From the NCBI RefSeq assembly GCF_900176325.1, contig NZ_FWXK01000006.1, forward strand, positions 33,004 through 97,003: a stretch of DNA of 64,000 nt. The letters are read 5' to 3'. Source of the stretch: Aerococcus suis. Lineage in GTDB: Bacteria > Bacillota > Bacilli > Lactobacillales > Aerococcaceae. Below the pieces are notes generated by a model, which had not been told where the DNA came from, searched no databases, and saw only the letters and a list, made by a program, of their open reading frames with translations. The translations under genes were made by a program, and so were the position numbers. Of this stretch, positions 1-9,867 are shown in pieces (within the stretch, counting starts at the first letter, position 1; each line of letters opens with the position of its first letter).

Positions 1-2306
1 AAGTAGAAGATTTAGGCGAAAAGTATGGTAAATATTCAGATGATCAATTAAGAGAAAAAACAGCGTCGTTTAAAGAACGTTTAGAGTATGGTGAAGACTT
101 AGAAGATATTCTAGTTGAAGCCTTTGCGACGGTTCGTGAAGGAGCACGTCGAGTACTCGGCCTTTATCCTTTCCATGTCCAAATCTTAGGTGGTTTAGCC
201 ATTCATTACGGAAATATTGCCGAAATGAAAACCGGTGAAGGAAAAACGTTAACAGAAACGATGCCCGTTTATTTAAACGCATTGACTGGTAAAGGGGTTC
301 ATGTGGTAACGGTTAATGAATATTTAGCACGCCGTGACGCTGTTGAAATGGGAGAGTTATATGAATTTCTTGGTTTAACGGTTGGGTTAAATACGAATGA
401 TAAAGATTCTCAAGCGAAACGAGAAGCTTATAATTGTGACATTACGTATTCAACCAATAACGAATTAGGGTTCGATTACTTACGGGATAACATGGTAGTT
501 TACAAAGAACAAATGGTTCAACGACCACTTTACTTTGCTGTTGTCGACGAAGTAGACTCTATTTTAATCGATGAAGCACGGACACCGTTAATTATTTCCG
601 GACAAGTAGAACAATCAACAGCACTTTACCAACGAGCTGACTATTTTGTTAAAAGTTTAACTGAAGATGAAGACTATATTATTGATGTCTCTTCGAAAAC
701 CATTAGTTTAACTGAACAAGGAATTGAAAAAGCCGAAGAAGTTTTCCGTTTACCTAATTTATATGATGTTGAAAACGGTCGATTGATTCACCATATCGAT
801 ACGGCATTGCGAGCAAATTATATTATGCTTCGCGATATCGATTATGTCGTTCAAGATGATGAAGTTAAAATTGTTGACGGCTTTACGGGACGGATTATGG
901 ATGGCCGTCGTTATTCTGATGGACTACATCAGGCCATTGAAGCGAAAGAAAACGTCCCTGTTGAAAAAGAATCCAAAACAATGGCTACGATTACGTTCCA
1001 AAATTATTTCAGAATGTATGAGAAATTGTCTGGGATGACTGGGACTGCTAAAACGGAAGAACAAGAATTCCGTGAAATTTATAATATGAATGTTATTCAA
1101 ATTCCAACGAACCGTCCAGTACAACGGGAAGATGCTTCTGATATCATTTATCCTAACTTAAAAGCAAAATTCAATGCGGTTGTTGATGATATTGAAGCAC
1201 GTCATGATAAAGGACAACCGATATTAGTAGGGACTGTTGCGGTTGAAACGTCAGAATTATTATCACGTGAGTTGAATAAACGTCATATTGCACATAACGT
1301 GTTAAATGCGAAAAACCATGAGCGTGAAGCCGATATTATTATGAATGCTGGACAACAAGGTGCCGTAACCATTGCCACGAATATGGCTGGTCGTGGGACT
1401 GACATTAAATTAGGCCCTGGTGTTAAAGAAGTTGGTGGACTAGCAGTTATTGGGACAGAACGTCACGAGTCTCGGCGAATTGATAACCAATTACGGGGAC
1501 GTTCAGGTCGTCAAGGAGATCCAGGTTACTCTCGTTTCTACCTTTCTCTAGAAGATGATTTAATGCGTCGTTTTGGTTCTGAACGGATTCAATCATTATG
1601 GGAAACGTTAAATGTTGATAGTGATGACCAAGACTTAGCGATTGAAAATCGAATGATTTCAAAACAAATTGAAGGGGCTCAAGTCCGTGTCGAAGGGAAC
1701 AACTATGATACCCGTAAAAACGTTTTAGAGTACGACGAAGTGATGCGTGAACAACGTGAAATTATTTATCGTCAGCGGCAACAAGTCATTGATGCGACAG
1801 AATCATTAGATTATGTCATGTGGCCAATGATTAAACGGACGATTGAACGGATCGTTGACGTATATACTGATGGTGACAAAGAAGATTGGAACTTAGAAGC
1901 CATTCTTGACTTTGCGAAGACAGAATTATTAAGTCCTGACGAGGTTGAAATGTCAGATTTAGAGGGCCGTAAACCTGAAGAAATGGTCGACTTTTTAGCG
2001 AATGCAGCTCATGAGAAATTTGAAACGAAAATCAATAGTATGGCTAATCCAGGTTTAGCCTTAGAATTTGAAAAAGTCATTATTCTAAAAGCTGTTGATG
2101 CGCGTTGGACCGATCATATCGATGCGATGGATCAATTGCGTCAAGGTGTTGGATTACGAGCTTATGCCCAAAATAATCCATTAGTTGAATACCAAACAGA
2201 AGGTTTTGATCGTTTTAATGAAATGATTGCTGGAATTGAACATGACGCGACACGTATGTTTATGAAAGCTGAAATCCGTCAAAACTTACAACGTCAACAA
2301 GTGTAA
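1..2306 (+). CDS. secA: Protein translocase ATPase SecA (5' end outside window)
   Basis: SecA is the ATP-driven motor that pushes unfolded preproteins through SecYEG. The reading frame is open from the first complete codon at position 3, so the gene begins upstream; by comparison with other SecA proteins about 30 N-terminal residues are missing. The Walker A segment MKTGEGKT is at 225-248, and the DEAD-box-like [15 protein letters not shown] follows near 538-582. The second motor domain shows [12 protein letters not shown] and [13 protein letters not shown], and the helical scaffold region is present. The protein ends in QNLQRQQV, without the C-terminal Cys-rich zinc-binding tail found in many bacterial SecA proteins; a tail-less form is common among Lactobacillales. 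It is followed by a terminator hairpin and prfB, a conserved Firmicute order. The identification is certain. Confidence 0.98.
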   Translation, partial: VEDLGEKYGKYSDDQLREKTASFKERLEYGEDLEDILVEAFATVREGARRVLGLYPFHVQILGGLAIHYGNIAEMKTGEGKTLTETMPVYLNALTGKGVHVVTVNEYLARRDAVEMGELYEFLGLTVGLNTNDKDSQAKREAYNCDITYSTNNELGFDYLRDNMVVYKEQMVQRPLYFAVVDEVDSILIDEARTPLIISGQVEQSTALYQRADYFVKSLTEDEDYIIDVSSKTISLTEQGIEKAEEVFRLPNLYDVENGRLIHHIDTALRANYIMLRDIDYVVQDDEVKIVDGFTGRIMDGRRYSDGLHQAIEAKENVPVEKESKTMATITFQNYFRMYEKLSGMTGTAKTEEQEFREIYNMNVIQIPTNRPVQREDASDIIYPNLKAKFNAVVDDIEARHDKGQPILVGTVAVETSELLSRELNKRHIAHNVLNAKNHEREADIIMNAGQQGAVTIATNMAGRGTDIKLGPGVKEVGGLAVIGTERHESRRIDNQLRGRSGRQGDPGYSRFYLSLEDDLMRRFGSERIQSLWETLNVDSDDQDLAIENRMISKQIEGAQVRVEGNNYDTRKNVLEYDEVMREQREIIYRQRQQVIDATESLDYVMWPMIKRTIERIVDVYTDGDKEDWNLEAILDFAKTELLSPDEVEMSDLEGRKPEEMVDFLANAAHEKFETKINSMANPGLALEFEKVIILKAVDARWTDHIDAMDQLRQGVGLRAYAQNNPLVEYQTEGFDRFNEMIAGIEHDATRMFMKAEIRQNLQRQQV

Positions 2307-2317
2307 TAACCGTTTGA

Positions 2318-2354
2318 TGAGCATTCCGCCTATTGCGGTTTGCTCATATTTTTT
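2318..2354 (+). terminator. Intrinsic terminator after secA
   Basis: TGAGCA (2318-2323) pairs with TGCTCA (2341-2346) around an inner CCGC/GCGG stem, and TATTTTTT follows. It lies between the secA stop codon and the prfB ribosome binding site. Confidence 0.8.
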
Positions 2355-2369
2355 GAAGGGGAGGCTATT

Positions 2370-3483
2370 ATGGAATTATTTGAAATTAAAAACTTACTCG
2401 ATGAAAATACTGAACAAATTGCTAGCTTTAGGGGGTCTCTTTGACTTAGAGACAATGGAAGCTGATTTAGCGGAATACCAACAAGAAATGGTTCAACCCG
2501 ATTTTTGGGATGATCCGCAAGCCGCTCAAGCGTTAATTAATAAAAATAATGCCCTTAAAGATGTTTATAATACCTTCCATCACTTGGAAACGCAATTAGA
2601 GGACTTAACGGTCGCTTATGAATTGGTCAAAGAATCCGATGATGATGAATTACGGGCTGAACTTGATCATGACATCCAAGCATTTCAAAAGGATATCGAA
2701 AAATATGAACGCTTTTTATTATTAGATGGTGAATATGATAGTAATGATGCTATCTTAGAAATTCACCCTGGAGCTGGAGGCACGGAGTCTCAAGACTGGG
2801 CAAGTATGTTACTGAGAATGTATCAACGTTGGGGAGAACAACATGGTTTTACGGTGAATACGTTAGATTATCAAGATGGTGATGAAGCAGGAATTAAAAG
2901 TGTGTCAATTGAAATTAAAGGCACGAATGCTTATGGTTTCTTGCGCTCCGAACATGGTATTCATCGATTAGTACGTATCTCACCATTTGATTCCAATTCA
3001 CGCCGTCATACTTCATTTGCTTCGGTAGAGGTAATGCCTTCTCTAGATCAAGATACCGAAATTGAAATTAATGAAGATGATTTACGGATTGATGTTTTCC
3101 GGGCTAGTGGTGCTGGAGGACAACACGTTAATAAAACATCATCCGCGGTACGAATTACTCACGAGCCAACGGGTATTGTCGTTTCCTCACAAAATCAACG
3201 GTCTCAATTACAAAACCGGGAAACAGCAATGAAAATGTTACAAGCAAAATTGGTACGGATTTTAGAAGAACAAAATGCTAAAGAATTAGATGAAATTCGT
3301 GGTGAAAAACAAGAAATTGCTTGGGGCTTACAAATTCGTTCTTATGTTTTCCATCCGTACAATATGGTAAAAGACCATCGTACAGGTGAAGAAACAGCCA
3401 ATACACAGGCAGTTATGGATGGCGATTTCGATGCATTTATCGATAGTTATTTAAAATCTAAACTAACGACAGAAGAAAAATAG
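2370..3483 (+). CDS. prfB: Peptide chain release factor 2, expressed by +1 programmed frameshift
   Basis: RF2 recognises UGA and UAA stop codons and triggers peptide release. The true start is ATG 2370, behind the strong ribosome site AAGGGGAGG. The initial frame reads 24 codons and then meets TGA at 2442-2444 in the context AGG GGG TCT CTT TGA C. This is the classic autoregulatory slippery site, with an internal Shine-Dalgarno just upstream. Translation skips T2442 and continues from GAC 2443 to the stop at 3483, so the CDS is join(2370..2441,2443..3483), 370 residues. The SPF codon-recognition tripeptide is at about residue 204, and the GGQ catalytic motif ([15 protein letters not shown]) at about 249-251. 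An uninterrupted frame starting at 2314 exists but lacks a ribosome site and would replace the normal N-terminus. Confidence 0.97.
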
Positions 3484-3544
3484 AGAAGTTAAGTCGAGTT
3501 GAAGATTGAGTAATTGATGCAATGGCATTTGACGGAGGGGTTAG

Positions 3545-4300
3545 ATGAAACGTGTTTTAGTGGTTGATGATGAGCAGTCTATTCGGACATTATTAACATT
3601 CAATTTAGAAAAAGCAGGTTATGAAGTGACAAGTGCTGAGGACGGGGAAGAAGCCCTTAGCTTTATTCGCCAACAAACCTTTGATTTTATTATTCTAGAT
3701 TTAATGATACCGAAGATTGATGGCATGGAAGTTTGTAAACGAGCTCGTCAAGATAAAATCGATACACCTATTTTAATGTTAACAGCAAAAGACGATGAGT
3801 TAGAGAAGATTATCGGTTTAGAATTAGGGGCAGATGACTATATGACGAAGCCTTTTAATAATCGAGAAGTCTTGGCGCGTATGAAAGCTATCTTACGTCG
3901 CTATGAAAAAAATCAAACACCTGGGACTCAAGTGGTGGCTCATCCGGAATCAGCTGAACCAAGTGAAACCGCTAAAGAAGTAGCAGCTAGTGATGAAATC
4001 ATTACAGTCGGAGATATTGAAATTCACCTTGATGATTTTGAAGTGTTTGTTCGTGGAGAGCTGGTTGAAATGACGCCTAAAGAATTTGAATTATTAGCCT
4101 ATATGGTGCAACGTTTGAATCGGACGTTATCTCGTGATCAATTGCTACAAAAAATTTGGCGATTTGACTATACTGGTGAAACACGTATTGTCGACGTTCA
4201 TATTAGTCATTTGCGTGAAAAAATAGAAGAAGATATGAAGAACCCTAAATATATTACCACCGTCCGTGGTTTCGGTTATAAATTTGAGGTGCCAAAATAG
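3545..4300 (+). CDS. phoP: OmpR-family response regulator, phosphate-regulon PhoP/PhoB type
   Basis: This is a 251-residue DNA-binding response regulator. The N-terminal receiver domain begins KRVLVVDDEQSIRTLL, with the acidic pocket DDE, the phospho-acceptor Asp in FIILDLMIPKIDGMEV and the conserved Lys in DDYMTKPF. A linker rich in Ala, Glu and Ser (about residues 125-150) joins it to an OmpR-type winged helix (TPKEFELLAYMVQ to YITTVRGFGYKFE). The ATG at 3545 has AGGGG a few bases upstream. The stop codon directly abuts the ATG of the kinase gene. Its assignment to phosphate control rests on context: the kinase, a Pho box and pstSCAB follow immediately. The receiver and output domains look intact. 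Confidence 0.93.
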   Translation: MKRVLVVDDEQSIRTLLTFNLEKAGYEVTSAEDGEEALSFIRQQTFDFIILDLMIPKIDGMEVCKRARQDKIDTPILMLTAKDDELEKIIGLELGADDYMTKPFNNREVLARMKAILRRYEKNQTPGTQVVAHPESAEPSETAKEVAASDEIITVGDIEIHLDDFEVFVRGELVEMTPKEFELLAYMVQRLNRTLSRDQLLQKIWRFDYTGETRIVDVHISHLREKIEEDMKNPKYITTVRGFGYKFEVPK

Positions 4301-6091
4301 ATGAAGAAACTAACGATGATGATAACAACAGTGTTCGCACTGTTGTTTATTTTATATAGTGTGACCTTTTCAGTGATTACGAATAACGTTGTTTTTAATG
4401 CAGTGAACGATGAAACTAAAAATAATATGTTAGGAACCGTTGCTACCTTACGTCCAGCTTTTCGATTGCTAGATGAGAGTGATGTGAGTGATAAAACCAG
4501 TCAATGGGATGATGCGAAAAATGCGATTACTCAAACGCTAAATCCCAATGAACGCATTGCGATTTACGATGTCGATGAGAATCCAATTTATAGTTTTGGA
4601 AATGAGAAACTTATCGCTATTCAACCGAGTGAAGCAACTTTTGAAGATGCTAAACAAGTGGGAAATAATACGGCTGTAAAACCTAATGACGAAGGGAAAA
4701 TTACCTATGCTTATATGGAAAAAATATACAATAATAAAAATTAAGTAATTGGTTATTTACAAATTTCTCGCTTTATTACGGATATTTCCCATATTCAACA
4801 GCAATTACTCTTATTCTCTATTATTGCGTCGGTTTCTATTGTTGTTATTCTGTTTATCTTACTTTTTCTTTATTTCCGGCGTTTATCCTTACCCATTCAA
4901 ACGATTAATCGACAACTCGATAAGTTAGCAGTTGGTGACTATTCTGATGAATATACGCCAATGCGTTTAAACGAATTCGATATGATTGGGGAAAATGTGA
5001 ATGCTTTATCTGATAACCTTCAACAACAAAATTTCCAAATTCAAATGCAAGATGAACGGTTAAGTTTAATGGTGGATTCGATGATTTTAGGTGTTTTATT
5101 AATTGAGTCCGATCGTCGGATTACTTTAGCTAATCCTGCTGTTTATCATATTTTAAGTATTGATGAGAGTGTGATTTCTAAAACATTTACGTCAGTATTA
5201 ACGAGTTTCCGTTTAATTCAAATGATTGAAAAAAGTTTCAAAGACCGAGTGCCGTTGAATGAGGAAATTTATCTTTATCATCCGAAAGAAATGGTACTCG
5301 ATGTTAACGTGATTTTTGTGGATGATCATGACAATGATGAAATGAATGAACAAGTTATTGTACTGATTTATGATATTACCGATATTCGTCGCTTAGAAAA
5401 AATACGGACAGATTTTATTGCCAATGCTTCTCATGAACTAAAAACCCCTGTTACTGCATTACAAGGTTTCTCAGAAACATTGTTAGAAGGCGCTATTGAT
5501 GATAAGGATACAGCAATTGAGTTTGTAAAAATTATGAACAAAGAAAGTAAACGACTTAATCAACTGATTGCAGATATTTTAGACTTAGCGAAAATTGAAC
5601 AAGACCAAGTCGGCCACCATCTTGAACCTATTGATTTACAAATGGCGGTAGATGAAGTGGTGCAACAAGTACAGATGGAAGCCGATAAAAAAGGGATTCA
5701 TTTATCAACAGTCAATGCGGTGGGTAGTGAGATTATCTTTAATAGTGAAAAAGGGTTACTCAACCAAATTATTACGAATTTGGTTAATAATGCAATTAAC
5801 TATACAGATGAAAAAGGTAACGTGACAATTGTGATTGATGACTTAGAAAATAATGTCCAAATTCAAGTGATTGATACGGGAATTGGTATTCCTGAAGATG
5901 ATTTGCCAAGAATTTTTGAGCGTTTCTATCGAGTCAGTAAATCGCGGTCGACATCTAGTGGAGGCACCGGATTAGGTTTATCCATTGTCCGCAATATTGT
6001 TCAATCGTTAGGTGGTCGTATTGATGTGATGAGCCAATTAAATGAAGGTAGCGAATTTAGAGTCCTTTTACCTAAAAATACGGAGGAATAG
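4301..6091 (+). pseudogene. phoR: Sensor histidine kinase PhoR, interrupted by one in-frame stop
   Basis: The partner kinase of PhoP is readable in one frame from ATG 4301 to 6091, except for TAA at 4742-4744 (codon 148). Before the stop lie transmembrane segment 1 (about residues 5-28) and an extracytoplasmic sensor domain ending MEKIYNNKN. Directly after it the frame resumes with VIGYLQISRF, transmembrane segment 2, a HAMP-like region, a PAS region, the phospho-acceptor box ANASHELKTPVTALQGF, and the ATPase N-box and G-boxes (DTGIGIPEDDL, GGTGLGLSIV). No reading-frame change is needed, so a single substitution such as CAA to TAA explains it. No good ribosome site precedes the next in-frame ATG at 4961. 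It may be a real nonsense mutation, a sequencing error or a readthrough case; the sequence alone cannot decide. Confidence 0.85.
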
Positions 6092-6107
6092 GTTGTGAAA
6101 ATGTGAA

Positions 6108-6135
6108 TTTACATAAAATTTACATTAAATTAACA
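6108..6135 (+). promoter_or_regulatory. Pho box: three TTWACA repeats upstream of pstS
   Basis: TTTACA at 6108-6113, TTTACA at 6119-6124 and TTAACA at 6130-6135 are spaced exactly 11 bp apart. This matches the direct-repeat PhoP binding site known from Bacillus subtilis (TTWACA-type hexamers with 5-bp gaps). A fourth TTTACA at 6149-6154 is out of phase. The site predicts that pst expression is activated by phosphorylated PhoP when phosphate is scarce. Confidence 0.8.
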
Positions 6136-6179
6136 AAACACCTCTAAATTTACACGAATGAGACATTAGTTTTAATAAA

Positions 6180-6200
6180 CAATCGTTATAATAGCGATTG
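6180..6200 (+). promoter_or_regulatory. pstS -10 element inside a small dyad
   Basis: TATAAT at 6187-6192 is a consensus -10 sequence with no good -35, as expected for an activator-dependent promoter. It sits in the loop of an inverted repeat CAATCG (6180-6185) / CGATTG (6195-6200). The dyad may be chance or an operator. Confidence 0.55.
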
Positions 6201-6246
6201 AAGACGAAATGAATGTCATTCTTTAATATAATGAAAAGGTGGAAAG

Positions 6247-7098
6247 ATGATGAAATTCAGTAAATTATCGAAATTAGTAGTAACTTTAGGTGCAACAGCT
6301 GCTTTAGCTGCTTGTGGTAACGGTGGTTCTGGCGATTTAATTTTTGTTGTTTCTCGTGAAGAAGGTTCTGGAACACGCGATGCGTTTACAGAAATTACTG
6401 GTGTCGCTGAAGACGATCAAGATAATACAGTTGATACAGCAACCATCCAAAATGGGACTGACCAAGTCATTACGTCAGTTTCTGATGACCCTTCAGCTAT
6501 TGGATATATTTCATTAGGTTCTCTAAATGATAGTGTTAAAGCGGTCAAAGTTGATGATGTTGAAGCAACTGAACAAAATGTTGCTGATGATAAATACCCA
6601 TTATCTCGTCCATTTAACATTGTATATCAAGGTGAATTAGAAGGCGCAACGAAAGACTTCCACGATTTCATCTACTCTAAAGAAGGACAAGACATTGCCT
6701 TAGACCAAGATTATGTGCCAGTTGATTCAAATGCTGAACCATATAAAGGGGATGGCGACCAATCTGGTAAAATTAATATTGTTGGTTCCACTTCAGTTGC
6801 TCCAGTATTAGAAGCAATGGCAGAAAAATATATGGAATTAAACCCAGACGTTAACATTTCAATTACAGCAAATGGTTCTTCTGCTGGAGTCCAAGCCGCT
6901 ATTGACGGAACTGCTCAATTAGGTATGGCGTCTCGAGAATTAAAAGATGACGAACAATCTAAAGTAAAATCTGAAGAAATTGCTAAAGACGGAATTGCGG
7001 TAGTGGTTAATAATGATAACGATACTGAAGGGCTATCAATGGACCAAGTCAAACAAATTTTCACTGGTGAAATTACTGATTGGTCTGAATTAAACTAA
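6247..7098 (+). CDS. pstS: Phosphate ABC transporter substrate-binding lipoprotein PstS
   Basis: PstS captures phosphate outside the membrane for PstCAB. The 283-residue product starts with a short lipoprotein signal ending in the lipobox LAAC (Cys at about residue 22). The halves of the usual PstS sequence are swapped. The phosphate-binding segment SREEGSGTRDAF, normally in the C-terminal half, comes at about residues 36-47. The segment INIVGSTSVAPVLEAMAEKY, normally at the mature N-terminus, comes at about residues 177-196, and the protein ends GEITDWSELN. From memory, streptococcal PstS has the same order, so this is a lineage-typical permutation and not a local rearrangement. ATG 6247 or the next codon ATG 6250 could start it; AGGTGGAAAG lies upstream. 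A strong terminator separates it from pstC. Confidence 0.93.
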   Translation: MMKFSKLSKLVVTLGATAALAACGNGGSGDLIFVVSREEGSGTRDAFTEITGVAEDDQDNTVDTATIQNGTDQVITSVSDDPSAIGYISLGSLNDSVKAVKVDDVEATEQNVADDKYPLSRPFNIVYQGELEGATKDFHDFIYSKEGQDIALDQDYVPVDSNAEPYKGDGDQSGKINIVGSTSVAPVLEAMAEKYMELNPDVNISITANGSSAGVQAAIDGTAQLGMASRELKDDEQSKVKSEEIAKDGIAVVVNNDNDTEGLSMDQVKQIFTGEITDWSELN

Positions 7099-7119
7099 AA
7101 TAAAAGATAAAAGCCATCT

Positions 7120-7153
7120 ATGCTGCTACTAATCTAGTAGCAGCATATTTTTC
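7120..7153 (+). terminator. Terminator or attenuator between pstS and pstC
   Basis: ATGCTGCTACT (7120-7130) pairs perfectly with AGTAGCAGCAT (7136-7146) around a 5-nt loop, followed by ATTTTT. An 11-bp stem with a T-run inside a pst operon would make PstS much more abundant than the membrane subunits. Confidence 0.85.
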
Positions 7154-7223
7154 TTATTTAGCATTTATTTTCGCTTTCATTCTTTGGTATACTTACTAAG
7201 GATGATATAAGAAGGAGAGAAAG

Positions 7224-8096
7224 ATGAATCAAAACAATGTTCTTGAAAACGTAATGAAGTGGGTGTTTTTCCTATCAGCGGTAACATCTATTTTGGCATT
7301 AGCAGCCATTTGTTATTTTATTTTTGCTCGCGGAATTCCGTTTATTGCTGATTACGGTTTTACGGATTTCTTGTTTGGTGAAAGATGGTCACCAACTAAC
7401 GGAACGTATGGTATTGCGCCAATGATTGTTGGTTCCTTATACATGACATTAATTGCCATGATTCTTGGAATACCAACAGGAATTTTTACTGCAGTATTTA
7501 TGGCATTTTATTGCCCACCCAAATTACATAAAATTTTGAAACCGGCTACTAACTTAATGGCTGGTATTCCATCAATCGTTTTTGGTTACTTTGGTTTAGT
7601 GGTCTTAGTACCAGCTATTCGTGATTTTGCCCGGTCGTGGGGAATTCCAACCAATGGGATGAGTATTTTAACAGCTGGCATCATTCTTGCAATTATGATT
7701 TTACCAACTATTATCTCAATGTCAGAATCATCTTTACGAGCTGTTCCAACGACGTATTATCACGCTTCAGTAGGATTAGGTGCGACACACGATCGTACAG
7801 CTTATCGTATTATGTTACCTGCTGCTCGCTCAGGAATTTTAGCGTCTGTTATCCTAGGATTAGGACGGGCAATTGGTGAAACAATGGCGGTTGTTATGGT
7901 GGCTGGTAACCAAGCAATCTTCCCACGCGGTTTATTCCACGGAGCTCGAACAATGACAGCCAACATCGTTTTAGAGATGGCTTATGCTTCTGGAACGCAT
8001 CAGAATGCATTGATTGCGACTGGAGCCGTATTATTTGTCTTTATTTTAATTATCAACTCAATCTTTGCAATTGTGAAACGTCAGGGGGTTAAATAA
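7224..8096 (+). CDS. pstC: Phosphate ABC transporter permease PstC
   Basis: PstC is one of the two membrane subunits of the phosphate importer. The protein has 290 residues and about six hydrophobic segments. The EAA-type cytoplasmic loop is seen at YHASVGLGATHDRTAYRIML, and the family sequence AIGETMAVVMVAGNQ follows. ATG 7224 is preceded by GAAGGAGAG. A TATACT at 7188-7193 could be a weak promoter of its own downstream of the pstS terminator. The stop codon overlaps the pstA start (TAATG), indicating translational coupling. Confidence 0.95.
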   Translation: MNQNNVLENVMKWVFFLSAVTSILALAAICYFIFARGIPFIADYGFTDFLFGERWSPTNGTYGIAPMIVGSLYMTLIAMILGIPTGIFTAVFMAFYCPPKLHKILKPATNLMAGIPSIVFGYFGLVVLVPAIRDFARSWGIPTNGMSILTAGIILAIMILPTIISMSESSLRAVPTTYYHASVGLGATHDRTAYRIMLPAARSGILASVILGLGRAIGETMAVVMVAGNQAIFPRGLFHGARTMTANIVLEMAYASGTHQNALIATGAVLFVFILIINSIFAIVKRQGVK

Positions 8097-8911
8097 TGGA
8101 TAAGGTATTACGTGGTTTAACTTATTTCTTTACATTTGTCACCTTTGGAACCTTGGCGTTTATCTTACTCTATATATTGGTCACCGGGATTCCACACCTA
8201 TCAACGGATTTATTTGCTTGGAAATATACAACTGGTAACGTGTCAATGACACCAGCAATTATTACGACTTTATACTTAGTAGCTGGTTCTTTATTAATTG
8301 CGGTTCCACTTGGTGTTTTCGCAGGTTTCTATTTAGTTGAATATGCCGGTAAAAATAATAAATGGGTAGAAGCCATTCGTATCGCGACAGATACATTAAC
8401 GGGTGTTCCATCAATTGTTTTTGGTTTGTTTGGTATGTTAGCGTTCGTATCTGCTGCCGGTTTCCAATATTCGTTAATTTCAGGGATTTTAACTTCTGCT
8501 ATTATGGTTTTACCTTTAATTATTCGAAATACCGAAGAAGCTTTAATGTCTGTTAACGATAGTTTAAGAAATGCTAGTTTTGGATTAGGGGCTGGTAAAT
8601 TACGGACAATCTTCCGTATCGTTTTACCAGTGGCAATGCCAGGTATTTTATCTGGGATTATTTTATCAGTTGGACGGATTGTTGGTGAAACAGCTGCCTT
8701 AATGTATACATTGGGAACAGCTACTTCATTACCAACGAGCCTATTCTCATCTGGACGGACATTAGCGCTCCATATGTATGTGTTGTCTAGTGAAGGGTTA
8801 CACCGTGATCAAGCAAATGCAACAGCGGTTATCTTATTGATTGTTGTTTTAGCTATCAACGGTTTATCAACTTGGATTTCTGGACGTTTCGCTAAAGGAG
8901 GACAAAACTAA
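8096..8911 (+). CDS. pstA: Phosphate ABC transporter permease PstA
   Basis: PstA is the second membrane subunit of the phosphate importer (271 residues, about six hydrophobic segments). The EAA loop is recognisable as [20 protein letters not shown], followed by [15 protein letters not shown]. Translation starts on the ATG overlapping the pstC stop, and pstB follows after 2 nt. With PstC it forms the channel energised by PstB. The sequence looks intact and of typical length. Confidence 0.95.
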   Translation: MDKVLRGLTYFFTFVTFGTLAFILLYILVTGIPHLSTDLFAWKYTTGNVSMTPAIITTLYLVAGSLLIAVPLGVFAGFYLVEYAGKNNKWVEAIRIATDTLTGVPSIVFGLFGMLAFVSAAGFQYSLISGILTSAIMVLPLIIRNTEEALMSVNDSLRNASFGLGAGKLRTIFRIVLPVAMPGILSGIILSVGRIVGETAALMYTLGTATSLPTSLFSSGRTLALHMYVLSSEGLHRDQANATAVILLIVVLAINGLSTWISGRFAKGGQN

Positions 8912-8913
8912 AC

Positions 8914-9714
8914 ATGGAAAATACTAAGCAAGATTTAAACATCAAAATGCAGGCTCGTAACATGGATTTGAGTTACGGATCATTTAAAGCGTTAGAAGAT
9001 ATTAACATTGATATTTATGAAAAACAAGTGACAGCATTAATTGGTCCTTCAGGATCAGGGAAATCCACTTTCCTGAAAAGTTTAAACCGAATGAACGATT
9101 TGGTTGAAGGATGTAAAATTACTGGTGATATCACTTTAGAAGGTAAAGATATTTTCAATCGTGATTTAGATGTTAACCAATTACGTAAAAATGTCGGAAT
9201 GGTGTTCCAACATCCAAACCCATTCCCAATGAGTATTTATGACAATGTGGCTTACGGACCACGTACTCATGGAATCAAAGATAAAGAAAAATTAGACCAA
9301 TTAGTTGAAGAATCCTTAAAAGGAGCCGCTATTTGGGATGAAGTCAAAGATGACTTAGGTAAAAACGGTTTAGCTGTTTCTGGTGGTCAACAGCAACGGA
9401 TTTGTATTGCTCGTGCTTTAGCGGTAAAACCAGATGTCTTATTAATGGATGAACCAACATCAGCGCTGGACCCAATCTCAACATTAAAAGTTGAAGAATT
9501 GATTCAAGAGTTACGTAAAGACTATACAATTGTTATCGTAACGCATAATATGCAACAAGCTGCTCGGGTATCTGATTACACAGCTTTCTTCTATGCAGAT
9601 CCTGAAAAAGGTGGCGGACATTCAACGATTATTGAATTTGGAGAAACAGAACAAATCTTCAATAATCCAAATAATGAACAAACAGCCGATTACGTTGCTG
9701 GTCGCTTTGGTTAA
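8914..9714 (+). CDS. pstB: Phosphate ABC transporter ATP-binding protein PstB
   Basis: PstB is the ATPase of the phosphate importer (266 residues). The Walker A motif GPSGSGKST is at about residues 44-52. The Q-loop region reads [20 protein letters not shown], the signature is [15 protein letters not shown], Walker B is [12 protein letters not shown] and the switch His is in IVTHNM. It overlaps nothing and is the last gene of the operon, followed by a terminator. Only one pstB is present, and phoU, which often closes pst operons, is not found here. Confidence 0.96.
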   Translation: MENTKQDLNIKMQARNMDLSYGSFKALEDINIDIYEKQVTALIGPSGSGKSTFLKSLNRMNDLVEGCKITGDITLEGKDIFNRDLDVNQLRKNVGMVFQHPNPFPMSIYDNVAYGPRTHGIKDKEKLDQLVEESLKGAAIWDEVKDDLGKNGLAVSGGQQQRICIARALAVKPDVLLMDEPTSALDPISTLKVEELIQELRKDYTIVIVTHNMQQAARVSDYTAFFYADPEKGGGHSTIIEFGETEQIFNNPNNEQTADYVAGRFG

Positions 9715-9743
9715 GATGATATTTCATTTCTAGAAATGATAGA

Positions 9744-9770
9744 AGAGTGGATGATTATCCACTCTTTTTT
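9744..9770 (+). terminator. Terminator of the pst operon
   Basis: AGAGTGGAT (9744-9752) pairs with ATCCACTCT (9757-9765) around the loop GATT, followed by a run of T. Confidence 0.9.
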
Positions 9771-9867
9771 ATTGCCGTAAAAAAGCATATAATGTTTTTT
9801 ACTCGTGGAAAACATAGAATTAGCGTATGATAGTGTTGGGAGACGTACACAGGAAGGAGTTGACAGT

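Noticed and set aside
2314..2369. Upstream extension of prfB in the downstream frame
   Set aside because: It overlaps the secA terminator, has no ribosome site and bypasses the conserved RF2 N-terminus and frameshift signal.
4961..6091. Separate short histidine kinase gene
   Set aside because: It is in the same frame as the upstream 147 codons, no ribosome site precedes it, and the second membrane helix lies between the stop and this start. One interrupted phoR is the simpler reading.
9805..9867. Longer N-terminus for uvrA
   Set aside because: The extension MENIELAYDSVGRR has no ribosome site, while ATG 9868 has GAAGGAG at a good distance and gives the normal UvrA start.
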